Below are positions 9,512-18,238 of a DNA stretch of 64,000 nt, piece after piece. Within the stretch, counting starts at the first letter, position 1, and each line of letters opens with the position of its first letter. The DNA comes from Moesziomyces globuligerus. Its lineage: Eukaryota > Basidiomycota > Ustilaginomycetes > Ustilaginales > Ustilaginaceae. Location: NCBI GenBank assembly GCA_030849465.1, contig JARVLF010000019.1:62001-126000 (forward strand). Reading direction: 5' to 3'. The notes under the pieces were generated by a model that saw only the letters and a program-made list of their open reading frames with translations, searched no databases and was not told where the DNA came from. Both the position numbers and the translations under genes were made by a program.

Positions 9512-12500
9512 CTAGGCCATCTGCCTCAGCGCCTGAGCGAGGTCTTTGATGAGCTGTCCAGCTTCGTTTGCCACTGGACTCGCCTTGGCCTCCTCCACCT
9601 CGCCTACCTCGTCGTCCTTCTCGCCGTCCCTCGATGCTTCGAGTGCGGCTGCATGCACGAGCGCAAACTCGTCGACCGCATCCAGCAGCGTCTGCAATCC
9701 ATCCTGCCCGGCCAAAGCATCGGGCAACTCGGCCTCGAGCGCCCTCCTACATTCCGCAAACGGCTGGGGTCCGCCGATGGCAAACTGGGCGAGGGCGGTG
9801 GCGATCGAGTTGGAGAGGTAGGCTGCGTTGCTGTCGTCTCGCGTGGCTGCTGTGTTGCGCGTCTCGTAAAACACGCGGGCGAGAAGCTGGATGGCGGGCA
9901 GCTGCGGCTCGCACACACACGTCTCGGCCACACACGGCCGCCGACGCCAGCACGTCGGTGCGAGACGCGCCGCCGCCAGCGTCTCGCGCGCCTTGTCCAG
10001 CTGCTTGATCAGCACATTCGTCAACAGCGCCAGCGAGAGATGCACCACATCGTCGAACAGCACCACCTCTGGCGCCCGTCGACCTCCTCCGCCGTTCGTC
10101 TCCTCGTCACCCTTGCTCACCGATACGCCTCGCAGGGTCGAGGCGCTCTGGTGGCTCAACAGGAACGCACGCACCACCGACGTCTGCAGGCCAACCGACG
10201 AGGCGAGCGACTCGCTCCAGTTCGCGTCCACCTGGCTCAGGTCGAGCAGCATCTTGAAGAGGCCGTGCAGCACCTGCAGCGCACGCGTCTCCATGCCCCG
10301 CACATACGCAGAGCCCTTGCCTCTTTGCTTCTCGCTCGCATGATCCGAGCTGAGCGGTGCCGCTTGCAGGGCAAAGGCGATAAGATGCTGCAGCGCATCG
10401 AGCGTCTCGTCCGAGGCAGGCAGGTTGCGATCCAGCTCCAGATACAAAACATCCATCGCCTTGTCGAGAAACCGAATGCTCACATCGACCGCGTCCAGGT
10501 CCGGGATCGACTCTATCGCCGCGGGCGTGACGAGCTCGAGCCCCTTGGCAAAGTCGACCAAGCGCTGCTGTGCCTTGTTGCCCTCTCCGACCAGCGACTG
10601 GCGCACCATATCGAACAGCGACGACGGCCCGCCATCTTCGACGCTGGCTTCGCCTGCGAAGAGCTCGTCTAGCGCATCCTCGGTCCACAGGCGGCGCGGC
10701 AGCGCGATCAACGAGCAGCACGCCGCCAACACCAGGTTGCGCAGCGTCCAATTCGTCGCGCCGGCTACAAAGAGCCTGGAGATGCGCGCGATGGCACGCA
10801 GCTCGTCGAGCGCCTTGCGGTCGGAGCGCGCGGCGAACTTGTGCTGCTTGAGGTCGTGCAGGCGGAGCGCAGCAAAGCCGTCCTTGCGTTCCTGGCGCGA
10901 CGTCCGGCCGGCACGGTCGAGCATGCGGGCGAGCGTGCGATGCAGCTGCCCACTCCGCTCGCGCACCAGGGGCTCGGCGGACGAAGGCGACTTGAGCAGC
11001 TTGGCGACGTAGACGACCAGCGAGGCGTCCAAGACGTCGTCCACGCCGTCACCGGCCTCGGCCCCGGCGAAGAGGTCAAAGAGGCGGACGATGAGGTCGG
11101 ACGCCTTGAGCTTGCGCAGGAAGTCGGCCGACTGGGCCGAGGCGAGAGGATCTTCGACGGCGTCGTCGTCGGCATCCGAGTCGTCGTCATCGGGGAGCGC
11201 GCCAGTGTCGGGCTTGCCGCATAGCAGACGGACGAGCTCGACGGCCGAGCTCTTGCGGATGGAAAGATTCTGAGCGGGGTCGAGACCGGAAAAGAGGTAC
11301 TCGAGATCGTCATTGAAGCGGCGGAGCTCGCCGGTGGAGCGGAGCGAGGTGATCGACTTGAGATTGAGCGTTGGGTCCTGGGACTCATCCCATTCGATGT
11401 CGTCGGCGCCTTCGCCCCACTTTTTGAGGAGCTCTGCGTAGCTCTCGCGCGGTGCGGGAGCGTTGGCCTCGGAGCGATGCGCTGCAGAAGATGGCTTCGT
11501 TCTGGCTGATTTGGTGGATGGGCGGAGCGCATCGCCGTCGAGTTGTGCTTCGATCTCGTCTTCGATGTTGCGGGAGGCTTCGTCCGGGATGGGCGTAGCT
11601 GCGGGCGAGCGAGGCGTGTCGGTAAGGAGATTGTCCTCGGCTTGGTCTGCGAGGAAGCTGCGCTGCAAGCCATAGGTGCGTCTAGCATTGGTCGCCGACG
11701 ATTGCTTGATGCCAGCGAGCCTGCGTGCGCCTGCGACTGAAGCGGAAGTGGACTGCGATTGTGAATCCGTCTGAGAGTTTTGCTCGGGGAGTGCCGAGCT
11801 CGAGCCAGCCTCGGAAGGGCGTGCCGGGGACGGCTGGATGTCCGGATCGAGCGGTGAGCCAGGTTGCTCTGCGTCCGAGCCGGCCAGCCTGGGCGAGTGC
11901 GCATCAAAGATGGCGGAAGGAGCGGTCTCGACGCGACGCAGGGAACCCCTCCTGGAGCCGGAGAGGGACTCGGAGATTTGGTCGAACTTGGACTTTGCGG
12001 GTCGAGCGACTCGCGGTGCCATCCGATCTGCCATCCTGGATCGTTTTGAGGGGCTGGTGGGAGCGGTGCCCGGGGAGAGCTGATCGAATCCATACAGGCC
12101 TGAGGATGGCAGTGTGGGTGATTGGAGCGGGCTGTCGACATCGGCTTTGCGGGTCAGCGATGGAGCTGGAGCGGCGGCGAAGGGAGAGATATGGACCACG
12201 GGGTGGCTTTCGCTTCTGGCAAAGGGACTGCGCGGCTGAAGCAAGGTGGGTTGGATGGCGTCAAAGAGGCTGGAGAGGTCCTGAGCGGGACGCGTTGGGG
12301 TGCGAGATCGGGCGATGCGCTTGGAAGGCGATGCTGACGCGGCGGCCGACTTGCGTGGCGAGGAGCTGGCGCTGCGTTTTGCTGGCAGCGTCGACGTCGA
12401 CGTCGAAGTGCGGCGTTGCTGGGAGGCGGAAGGAGAAGCAGCGCGGGGCGGACGCCGAGGCAGCGAGCTGGACGAGGAGCGAGCAGCCGTCGATGAGGGC

Positions 12501-12862
12501 GTCGGTGGTTTGGCGACGATGGCGCCAGGCGTGATAGGGAGTGCTGAACTCGCAGCCACAGAAGAGCGGCGTGAAGGGGAGGGTGCGCTGGTATCTCTGG
12601 CGCTCTGCTTGGAAGGAGAAGAACGCGAGCCGGTCGACCTCGCCGAGCTGGATGCGAGGTTTGGCTGTGATTCGGCTTGAGGATGATGGTCATCCTCATC
12701 GGAGGATCCATCGGAGGATCCGTCGGAGCGGGCGGCAGCGGCAGCGGCACGAGGATGCGGTGCGGCGGATGATGAGGCTGTCCTGCCTGTGGCCTGCTGC
12801 CGATTGCGCCTCGAGTAGGTGACGCCGGATTGCTTGCGTCGCAGCGACGACGAAAAGTCCAT
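9512..12862 (-). CDS. WPL1: WAPL-family cohesin release factor
   Basis: The intronless 1,116-residue protein starts at the ATG at 12862. Residues 1-450 are disordered, Ser/Pro/Arg-rich. The segment TYSRRN at 15-20 contains the YSR motif that in animal WAPL binds Pds5. From about 470 (YAELLKKWGEGADDIEWDE) to about 1050 lies the helical WAPL domain, recognisable from the RSTGELRRFNDDLEYLFSGL segment and the HEAT-like repeats after it. WAPL with Pds5 opens the Smc3-Scc1 gate and unloads cohesin from chromosomes; in fungi it also shapes heterochromatin and loop size. It lies head to head with the Bir1-like gene across 973 bp. Acidic insertions within the domain (near 560 and 1080) are not expected to be structural. 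Confidence 0.9.
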   Translation of the reverse strand: MDFSSSLRRKQSGVTYSRRNRQQATGRTASSSAAPHPRAAAAAARSDGSSDGSSDEDDHHPQAESQPNLASSSARSTGSRSSPSKQSARDTSAPSPSRRSSVAASSALPITPGAIVAKPPTPSSTAARSSSSSLPRRPPRAASPSASQQRRTSTSTSTLPAKRSASSSPRKSAAASASPSKRIARSRTPTRPAQDLSSLFDAIQPTLLQPRSPFARSESHPVVHISPFAAAPAPSLTRKADVDSPLQSPTLPSSGLYGFDQLSPGTAPTSPSKRSRMADRMAPRVARPAKSKFDQISESLSGSRRGSLRRVETAPSAIFDAHSPRLAGSDAEQPGSPLDPDIQPSPARPSEAGSSSALPEQNSQTDSQSQSTSASVAGARRLAGIKQSSATNARRTYGLQRSFLADQAEDNLLTDTPRSPAATPIPDEASRNIEDEIEAQLDGDALRPSTKSARTKPSSAAHRSEANAPAPRESYAELLKKWGEGADDIEWDESQDPTLNLKSITSLRSTGELRRFNDDLEYLFSGLDPAQNLSIRKSSAVELVRLLCGKPDTGALPDDDDSDADDDAVEDPLASAQSADFLRKLKASDLIVRLFDLFAGAEAGDGVDDVLDASLVVYVAKLLKSPSSAEPLVRERSGQLHRTLARMLDRAGRTSRQERKDGFAALRLHDLKQHKFAARSDRKALDELRAIARISRLFVAGATNWTLRNLVLAACCSLIALPRRLWTEDALDELFAGEASVEDGGPSSLFDMVRQSLVGEGNKAQQRLVDFAKGLELVTPAAIESIPDLDAVDVSIRFLDKAMDVLYLELDRNLPASDETLDALQHLIAFALQAAPLSSDHASEKQRGKGSAYVRGMETRALQVLHGLFKMLLDLSQVDANWSESLASSVGLQTSVVRAFLLSHQSASTLRGVSVSKGDEETNGGGGRRAPEVVLFDDVVHLSLALLTNVLIKQLDKARETLAAARLAPTCWRRRPCVAETCVCEPQLPAIQLLARVFYETRNTAATRDDSNAAYLSNSIATALAQFAIGGPQPFAECRRALEAELPDALAGQDGLQTLLDAVDEFALVHAAALEASRDGEKDDEVGEVEEAKASPVANEAGQLIKDLAQALRQMA

Positions 12863-13637
12863 GGTGGGGAGAGCGGCACGAGCCGCGCTCGTTCTTCCGA
12901 AGCGTGCAGAGCTCAGCAGCGGAGGTTATTGCGCCTCATGTGCGGAATGCGGAATGGGATGGACGTGAAGAGCGAGGCAGCAGCGCTGCATCTGGCTTGC
13001 CAGTCTACGGCTACGCGGCACAGTTGCGGCTTGGCCAGGTCGGATGCGCCGATGTTGCTTGCAATGGCTCGGCAGCCGGGAAAGCCCAACGCTGTCGGAT
13101 CAAGCCGTCGCCGTATCTATGGCCGCTCTAAGCCGTTCGGAGGATGATTCGCGATCTATGGAGGTCAACGTAGCCCACCGAGCTAGGACTGAGCTTGGAG
13201 ATGGAGAATCGGACTTGAGCCGAACGTGCATTGGCCGGCTTACGAGCCTGCGCCAGGGTCCTTCGGTGAGGCTACATCAGGCAGCCGCTAACGCTTTGAC
13301 GCCTGTTCCCGCTGCAATCATCCTGCCAAAGCGTGTGGAGAGCCAAAATCCAAACTGCTCTTCCGCATCACGTGCGCCACCCCGACGCGCCTTGGCAGCG
13401 CAATTGTGGGAGCGCTCAGTCTAAACCAACACTTTTTTTATTTTCGCAGCAGGCTCTCTGTCTCTCTCTGACCGAGCCAGGCGGCCGGCAAGTGTTGTTC
13501 TGCCCCAGCAACCTGCGTCGCGCGCCGGGCGTAGACTGCATTCACAGGAGCGCGAGGGAAATTCGAGGCAGCCCATCGCGATGAAATCACAGTCACCGCC
13601 GTGTCAATTTCACAGCGCGCCGCACCCTGCAGAAGCA

Positions 13638-13674
<37 letters not shown>

Positions 13675-13835
13675 CACAGCGGAGAGAGCGAGCGGGCAGC
13701 AGCCGACATCTGGCTGCAGTCACCACCATGTCGGCTTGACTCCGAAGCTCATCCCACATTTCGCTTCGCCACCATCACCATCACCCTCGTCTTTGCTCGC
13801 TTCGCCACACCCGGGGCCGTCGATAGCTAGCCAGC
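12863..13835. promoter_or_regulatory. Divergent promoter region WAPL / BIR protein
   Basis: These 973 bases separate the two start codons. A (CAG)n tract lies on the BIR side, with a CT-rich stretch (tctctgtctctctctg) near 13450-13470. No TATA box was recognised and no additional gene is supported. Confidence 0.4.
13629..13673. repeat. CAG trinucleotide microsatellite
   Basis: About 14 near-perfect CAG units lie 160-200 bases before the BIR-protein ATG, probably in its 5' leader or promoter. It is non-coding in the chosen gene model. Confidence 0.9.
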
Positions 13836-15860
13836 ATGTGTCCCGAAGAAGAGCGTCTGGCCACCTTCAACATCGCCTCGTCGTCCACATCCACCTCGAC
13901 CGCCAAGAAGCGCCAGTCCACCAAAGCAGCCGCCGCCGCCACATCGGCCTCCGCTTCCTCCATAGCATGGCCCCATCCCGTCGCCGCTCGCGCTGCCAAG
14001 GCCGCAGCCATCCCCACACCAGCTCTGCTTGCCCAGCATGGCTTTTCACACGTGCCCACCCAGCACGAGCCCGATGCGGTCGCCCACTTTCTCTATCCGG
14101 ACGTGCGCATCGCCAACTGGCAACCGCACGACGATCCGCTAGCCCGCCTCGAACAGGCCATTCCGGGAAACGGCTGGTGCCGCATCGTCAACAGCAAACG
14201 TCTCGCTTCCTTCGACGACGCTGCTAGCGTCTGGACCTGGCAATCGCCCGAGCTCGTGCCCAACTCGGCCGAAATGATCCAGGCGCGCAAGGACACCTTC
14301 GGATCGCGCTGGCCCTACGACGGCAAGAAGGGCTGGAAACCCACCAGCAAGAAGCTCGCCGAGGCCGGCTTCCACTTTGCACCCACCGAGGACGATCCGG
14401 ACTACGCGACCTGCATCTACTGCGACAAGTCGCTCGGAGGCTGGGAAAAGTCGGACGATCCGGTTCACGAGCATCAACGACGCGTCCCCGACTGCGCCTT
14501 TTTCAACTGCGAACTTCGGCCGCCGTCGGAGCCAGCGCAGCCAGCGCAGCCGCCACCGCCCCAGGAGGAGGAGGAGAAGGAGCAGACGGACGAGGCGGAG
14601 GTCAAAGCGCCCAAAAAGGGCGGCAAGCGCACCGTATCTGCCGCCACACGCAAAGCATCCACCAAGATCAGCCGCACCACCAAGCCCACCACGGCCGACG
14701 AGGCAACAACAGCAACAGCAGAGGATGCGCCACCCTCTCGGAGCGAGTCTCCCGTGCCTGAGCCAGAGGCAGCGGTCGAGGAACCAGCAGAGACACCGGC
14801 ACCCGCCGCCCCGAAAAAGGGGTCGCGCAAGACGACGCGCAGTGTGTCGACGCGAAAGACCGTCACCACCTCTGCGGAGCCGAGCGAAGAGCCAGAAGCC
14901 AAGGCGGAAGAGCCGACACGGGAAGTGGTGGAAGCGGTCGTAGTCGAGGCGCCGCCGGCCAAGACGGCAGCCACCAAGAAGCGCGCGACGGGACTGGGCA
15001 ACGGCAGCACCGAGACGGCAACAACGCGTCCATCGCGAGCCGCGAGCCGCCGCGCCACCAAGGCCATCGGACTGCTCTCGGCCGACGACGACGTCAACAT
15101 CATCCCGCGCCGGCCGGACGAGGACGATCTGAGGAAGCGCGAGCAGGCGCTCTCGGACCCCATCCCCTTCCCCAGCGTGCGCAGCGACGACGAGCGCGAG
15201 CCCGCCACCGACCGCGTCGTCCCGCCCAAGAAGTCCAAGCGCAGCCGCTCCAAGTCGACCAAGAAGGAGTCCGAGCCCGAGCCGGAGCCCGAACCCGAAC
15301 CCGAGCCGGAGCCGGAGCCGAAGTCGAAGCCAGAAGAAGAGGCGCCGCCCGAGGTAGAAGCACAAGCAGAGGCGGAGGCAGAAACGGAGCCGGAGCCGGA
15401 GCTGGAGCCAGCGCCCGAGCCAGAGGTGGAAGCGGAAGCGGAGCGCGAGGAGGAAGCCGAGATGGAGGCGGTGTCGGTGGTGTTGGACAGTACGGTGATC
15501 GAGCACGCATCCGATGTCGACGAGACGCCTCCGACGCCTGTGCCGGTGGAAGCGCCCAAGAAACGCAGGAGTGCCAAGGCCAAGGCTACGCTGCCGACGA
15601 CGAGTTCCGAGGCGACGATCCGCGCCTCGACGCCTCCCGTCGCCATGGCCGGTTTGGGGGTGACGTCGCTGTCGCAGCTGGCGACGCTCGAGCTGGATGC
15701 GGCGCAGCGCGGGCGTGCGCTCGGCGTGTGGTTGCAGGCGCAGGCCGAGGCCGCTGCTGCCGAGATGCGCGCCGCCGCCGAGGCCGAGCTCGCCGCGCTC
15801 GAGCAGCGCTTCGCCACTGCACGCGGCGATATGGAACGCACCCTCCGCGGCCGTGCCTGA
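13836..15860 (+). CDS. BIR1: BIR-domain protein, Bir1/survivin type (chromosomal passenger complex)
   Basis: The 674-residue protein starts at the ATG at 13836. BIR2 (about 150-225) is canonical: TFGSRWP, GFHFAPTEDDPDYATCIYC, then HEHQRRVPDC, giving zinc ligands C193, C196, H213 and C220 with CX2CX16HX6C spacing. BIR1 (about 5-115) keeps RLATF, a low-complexity insert, GFSHVPTQ and the DDP turn, but the two Cys positions read His and Tyr and the zinc His is lost, so it should not bind zinc normally. Residues 230-590 are disordered, Lys/Glu/Pro-rich, with an Asp/Glu-Pro repeat near 480-495. The last 70 residues form an Ala/Glu-rich helix, likely a coiled coil. Bir1 targets Aurora B/Ipl1 to centromeres by binding INCENP, borealin and phosphorylated histone H3. 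A tandem BIR pair plus a long tail is the usual fungal Bir1 layout. Confidence 0.88.
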   Translation: MCPEEERLATFNIASSSTSTSTAKKRQSTKAAAAATSASASSIAWPHPVAARAAKAAAIPTPALLAQHGFSHVPTQHEPDAVAHFLYPDVRIANWQPHDDPLARLEQAIPGNGWCRIVNSKRLASFDDAASVWTWQSPELVPNSAEMIQARKDTFGSRWPYDGKKGWKPTSKKLAEAGFHFAPTEDDPDYATCIYCDKSLGGWEKSDDPVHEHQRRVPDCAFFNCELRPPSEPAQPAQPPPPQEEEEKEQTDEAEVKAPKKGGKRTVSAATRKASTKISRTTKPTTADEATTATAEDAPPSRSESPVPEPEAAVEEPAETPAPAAPKKGSRKTTRSVSTRKTVTTSAEPSEEPEAKAEEPTREVVEAVVVEAPPAKTAATKKRATGLGNGSTETATTRPSRAASRRATKAIGLLSADDDVNIIPRRPDEDDLRKREQALSDPIPFPSVRSDDEREPATDRVVPPKKSKRSRSKSTKKESEPEPEPEPEPEPEPEPKSKPEEEAPPEVEAQAEAEAETEPEPELEPAPEPEVEAEAEREEEAEMEAVSVVLDSTVIEHASDVDETPPTPVPVEAPKKRRSAKAKATLPTTSSEATIRASTPPVAMAGLGVTSLSQLATLELDAAQRGRALGVWLQAQAEAAAAEMRAAAEAELAALEQRFATARGDMERTLRGRA

Positions 15861-16018
15861 CCCCGCCAACTTCACTCTGCACTAGCCATTCAATCTACTC
15901 GAGCGGCTTTGGGTTGGCATGGCAATGTTTCGTCCCATTGTCTCTTTCTCGGGCTGGGTTTGTTTCACTTCGCATGAGTTTGGCATGAGGTTTGCACGTC
16001 GGCCTTGTTCTCTTTTTA

Positions 16019-16045
16019 CAGTCGCGTCCAAAATTGCCCCGTATC
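16019..16045. repeat. Left terminal inverted repeat of the Tc1 element
   Basis: These 27 bases are the exact reverse complement of 17681-17707. TA precedes them at 16017-16018. Confidence 0.97.
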
Positions 16046-16266
16046 ATCGCAATATTTGACAGGTGCTCATCACCATGCCAGAAGTTTGCCCCATGTACTC
16101 TTCAGCTTGTCGCAATGGTATCATGACTTATACCGTTGGAAAGCTGAGATTCAGGGCTACACAGTCATATAAGTTTGAAGCTGATTGGTTGACATTTTGC
16201 TGGTGTAAAAGCTGGCCGGAACTTTTGTACTTTGAAGCTCCTCCTGAATTTATCTTTGCCCAGCCT

Positions 16267-17298
16267 CTAGTACTTTGTGTGCCCGCCATTTGCCTGTTTG
16301 ACTGCATTCAACCGCCTGGGCATTGACTTGATGAGGTTCTGGACTGATTCGAGTGGGAACTGCTCCCAGATTGAGCTGATAGCCGCCTTGAGGTCTGCTT
16401 TATTCTTGATAGCATATCTTTGCTGATATAGGCGCTTCTTCAGCTGTTGCCATACATGTTCTATAGGATTCAGGTCAGGAGACATTGCAGGCCACTTCAT
16501 GACATTCAGGCCAGTGTCATTGAGGTACTCCTTGGTCATCCTGGACGTATGGCAGCTGGCGTTGTCTTGCTGAAAGATGAGCCTTTTTTTTGGTGGCAGG
16601 CGCTTGCTTTGCTTCCACTTGATGAGGCTCCCAGGAAGCGCCTCTTCCAGCAAGTCACAGTAGCCATTAGAGTCAAGGTTGCCATCGATGAAAACCATCA
16701 ATCCCAGGCCTGCCCAGCTCATACAGCCCCAGATCATGACAGAAGCGCCGCCGCCCTGGAGAGTAGGTATATTGATGTCATAGTTTGCCTTCTTCGCCCA
16801 GTACCTCTTTTCTCCGCCCTTTTCCATCATCCGAACCTTGCATTCATCGCTCCAGATGACGTTCTTCCAGTGGTAAGCAGTCCAGGCCTGGTGGCGCGCA
16901 GCCCACTCTCGCCTGCGCTTCCTGTGACCATGGTTAAGAATTGGCTTCCTCCTTTTTGTCCGGAGCTTGAGTCCAGCCTTCAGAAACGCCCTGGTGATGG
17001 TTTGTCTGGACAATCGAAGCTGATGATGACGTAGCCAGTATGTTGATGCATCAGTGGCTGAAGTATAGAGCCGCTTGCTTATTCCTCTGATAAGCAGTGA
17101 GCGCTGGCGCATAGAGAGTATGGCTTTTCTTCCTGGTTGCTTTGGGACATAATCCTCCTCTGGAAGGCGCTTTGCCAGCCGAGCAACTGTGCTTTTGCTC
17201 ATAGATAGCTTCTTTGATATCTCCCTGGTTGAGTGGCCACGCTTGAGCAGCTCCTTGAGCCGCTTGTGGTGCAGTTCAGTGAATTTAGTCCGCCCCAT
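16267..17298 (-). CDS. Tc1-family transposase (DD34E)
   Basis: The 343-residue protein starts at the ATG at 17298 (MGRTKFTEL). Residues 1-110 form paired helix-turn-helix DNA-binding domains (GHSTREISKKLSMSKSTVARL, then a second HTH near YWLRHHQLRLSRQTI). The catalytic triad is complete: Asp in VIWSDECKV, Asp in IFQQDNASCH, and Glu in SPDLNPIEHVW, with exactly 34 residues between the last two. It cuts at the terminal repeats and pastes the element into TA. There is no internal stop, frameshift or intron, and the length is typical for Tc1. Codon use is less GC-biased than in flanking genes, consistent with a foreign or selfish origin. The element may still be mobile, or may have moved recently. 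Confidence 0.96.
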   Translation of the reverse strand: MGRTKFTELHHKRLKELLKRGHSTREISKKLSMSKSTVARLAKRLPEEDYVPKQPGRKAILSMRQRSLLIRGISKRLYTSATDASTYWLRHHQLRLSRQTITRAFLKAGLKLRTKRRKPILNHGHRKRRREWAARHQAWTAYHWKNVIWSDECKVRMMEKGGEKRYWAKKANYDINIPTLQGGGASVMIWGCMSWAGLGLMVFIDGNLDSNGYCDLLEEALPGSLIKWKQSKRLPPKKRLIFQQDNASCHTSRMTKEYLNDTGLNVMKWPAMSPDLNPIEHVWQQLKKRLYQQRYAIKNKADLKAAISSIWEQFPLESVQNLIKSMPRRLNAVKQANGGHTKY

Positions 17299-17680
17299 CC
17301 TCAACTTTGGGTGACCTGATCAGAATGCGCATAAGTTGACACAAACACCCCACTGCGGCGCTCAAAATACACCTCTGTCATCATCTTATACTATTCCATC
17401 AGTCCTGGAAGTTTGAGGCATGATTTATCAGGTCATGAATGCACAGACAGGCAACAAAGTTATGGTATGAGCTGAAGGGAGGAGGAGAAGAACCTTAAAA
17501 AAACGCGAACTCAATTTACAACCTTATGCTTGGTGTAACAGCTCCTTTGTTTCTACATAGGGAGGTAGATGTGCTTCTAAGCTTTCAAACGATACCACAC
17601 AAAGGGTGCCCTGATTGTACGACAAAGGGACCAGAGCTGATGCAGTAAGGTGGGGTCAGGGATCATGGTGATGAAATTGA

Positions 17681-17707
17681 GATACGGGGCAATTTTGGAC
17701 GCGACTG
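17681..17707. repeat. Right terminal inverted repeat of the Tc1 element
   Basis: Perfect 27-base partner of the left end. TA follows at 17708-17709. Confidence 0.97.
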
Positions 17708-17709
17708 TA

Positions 17710-18238
17710 GGACTTTGCGGATTCGAATTATTCGACGTTCGTTGCCCACTGGCATTGTGTGCGCCCGGACCTTGGAAAAGCATTCAAAGCTACCGCCAAA
17801 GTATCGCAAAGTATCGCAAAGGATTCGAAAGTGCAAGTGCTCGAAAGCGCTTGGAAAGTGTGCCAAGGTGACGCAAAGGTAGGAAGTTGTACACGAGCGT
17901 TAGCCGATCACGTGAAGATTTCGACTCGAAGCCGCGAGTGTACAACAAACGTACAACCCCCCCACCATCACTGCCATGGCTTCGAGGTGGCGAGGTGGCA
18001 TTGCACGGCTTGTGCCAACAACGCCGCTTCCAATCCTTCCAATCCTTCCAATCCTTTCGGTACTTTCGATGCTTTCAATTCTGACGATGCTTTCAATTCT
18101 GTCGATGCTTTCAATGGCTTTGGTGCTTTGGATACTTTCGACTCTGTCGGTAGTGTCGGTAGAGTCGGTAGTTTGAGTGTTCTCGATTCTTTTGGAGCAT
18201 TCTTTGCTTTGTGGGGTGGGGTTTCGTTGAGGGGATTC
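17710..18238. other. Intergenic, downstream of the MetE-like gene
   Basis: No gene is supported. The region contains AAAGTATCGCAAAG-like direct repeats near 17798-17825 and the pyrimidine-rich degenerate repeat at 18016-18182. Confidence 0.5.
18016..18182. repeat. Degenerate repeat of CAATCCTTC / GATGCTTTCAATTCT units
   Basis: Irregular tandem copies of ttccaatcc, then of gatgctttcaattctg, then of gtcggta. It lies just past the stop of the MetE-like gene, probably in its 3' UTR. The reverse strand gives a Lys/Ala/Ser repeat peptide with no support as a gene. Confidence 0.7.

Larger units (their letters stand above)
16019..17707 (-). mobile_element. Complete Tc1/mariner-family DNA transposon
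   Basis: The element is 1,689 bp. Its ends are 27-bp perfect inverted repeats beginning CAGTCGCG, flanked on both sides by TA (16017-16018 and 17708-17709), the Tc1 target duplication. Weaker inverted similarity continues inward: a GAAAGCT(G/T)AGA block sits about 118 bases from both ends, so the true repeats may be near 130 bp. It encodes one intact transposase on the minus strand. It is visibly richer in A and T than the host DNA. It lies in the gap between the convergent BIR and MetE-like genes and breaks neither. Confidence 0.95.
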
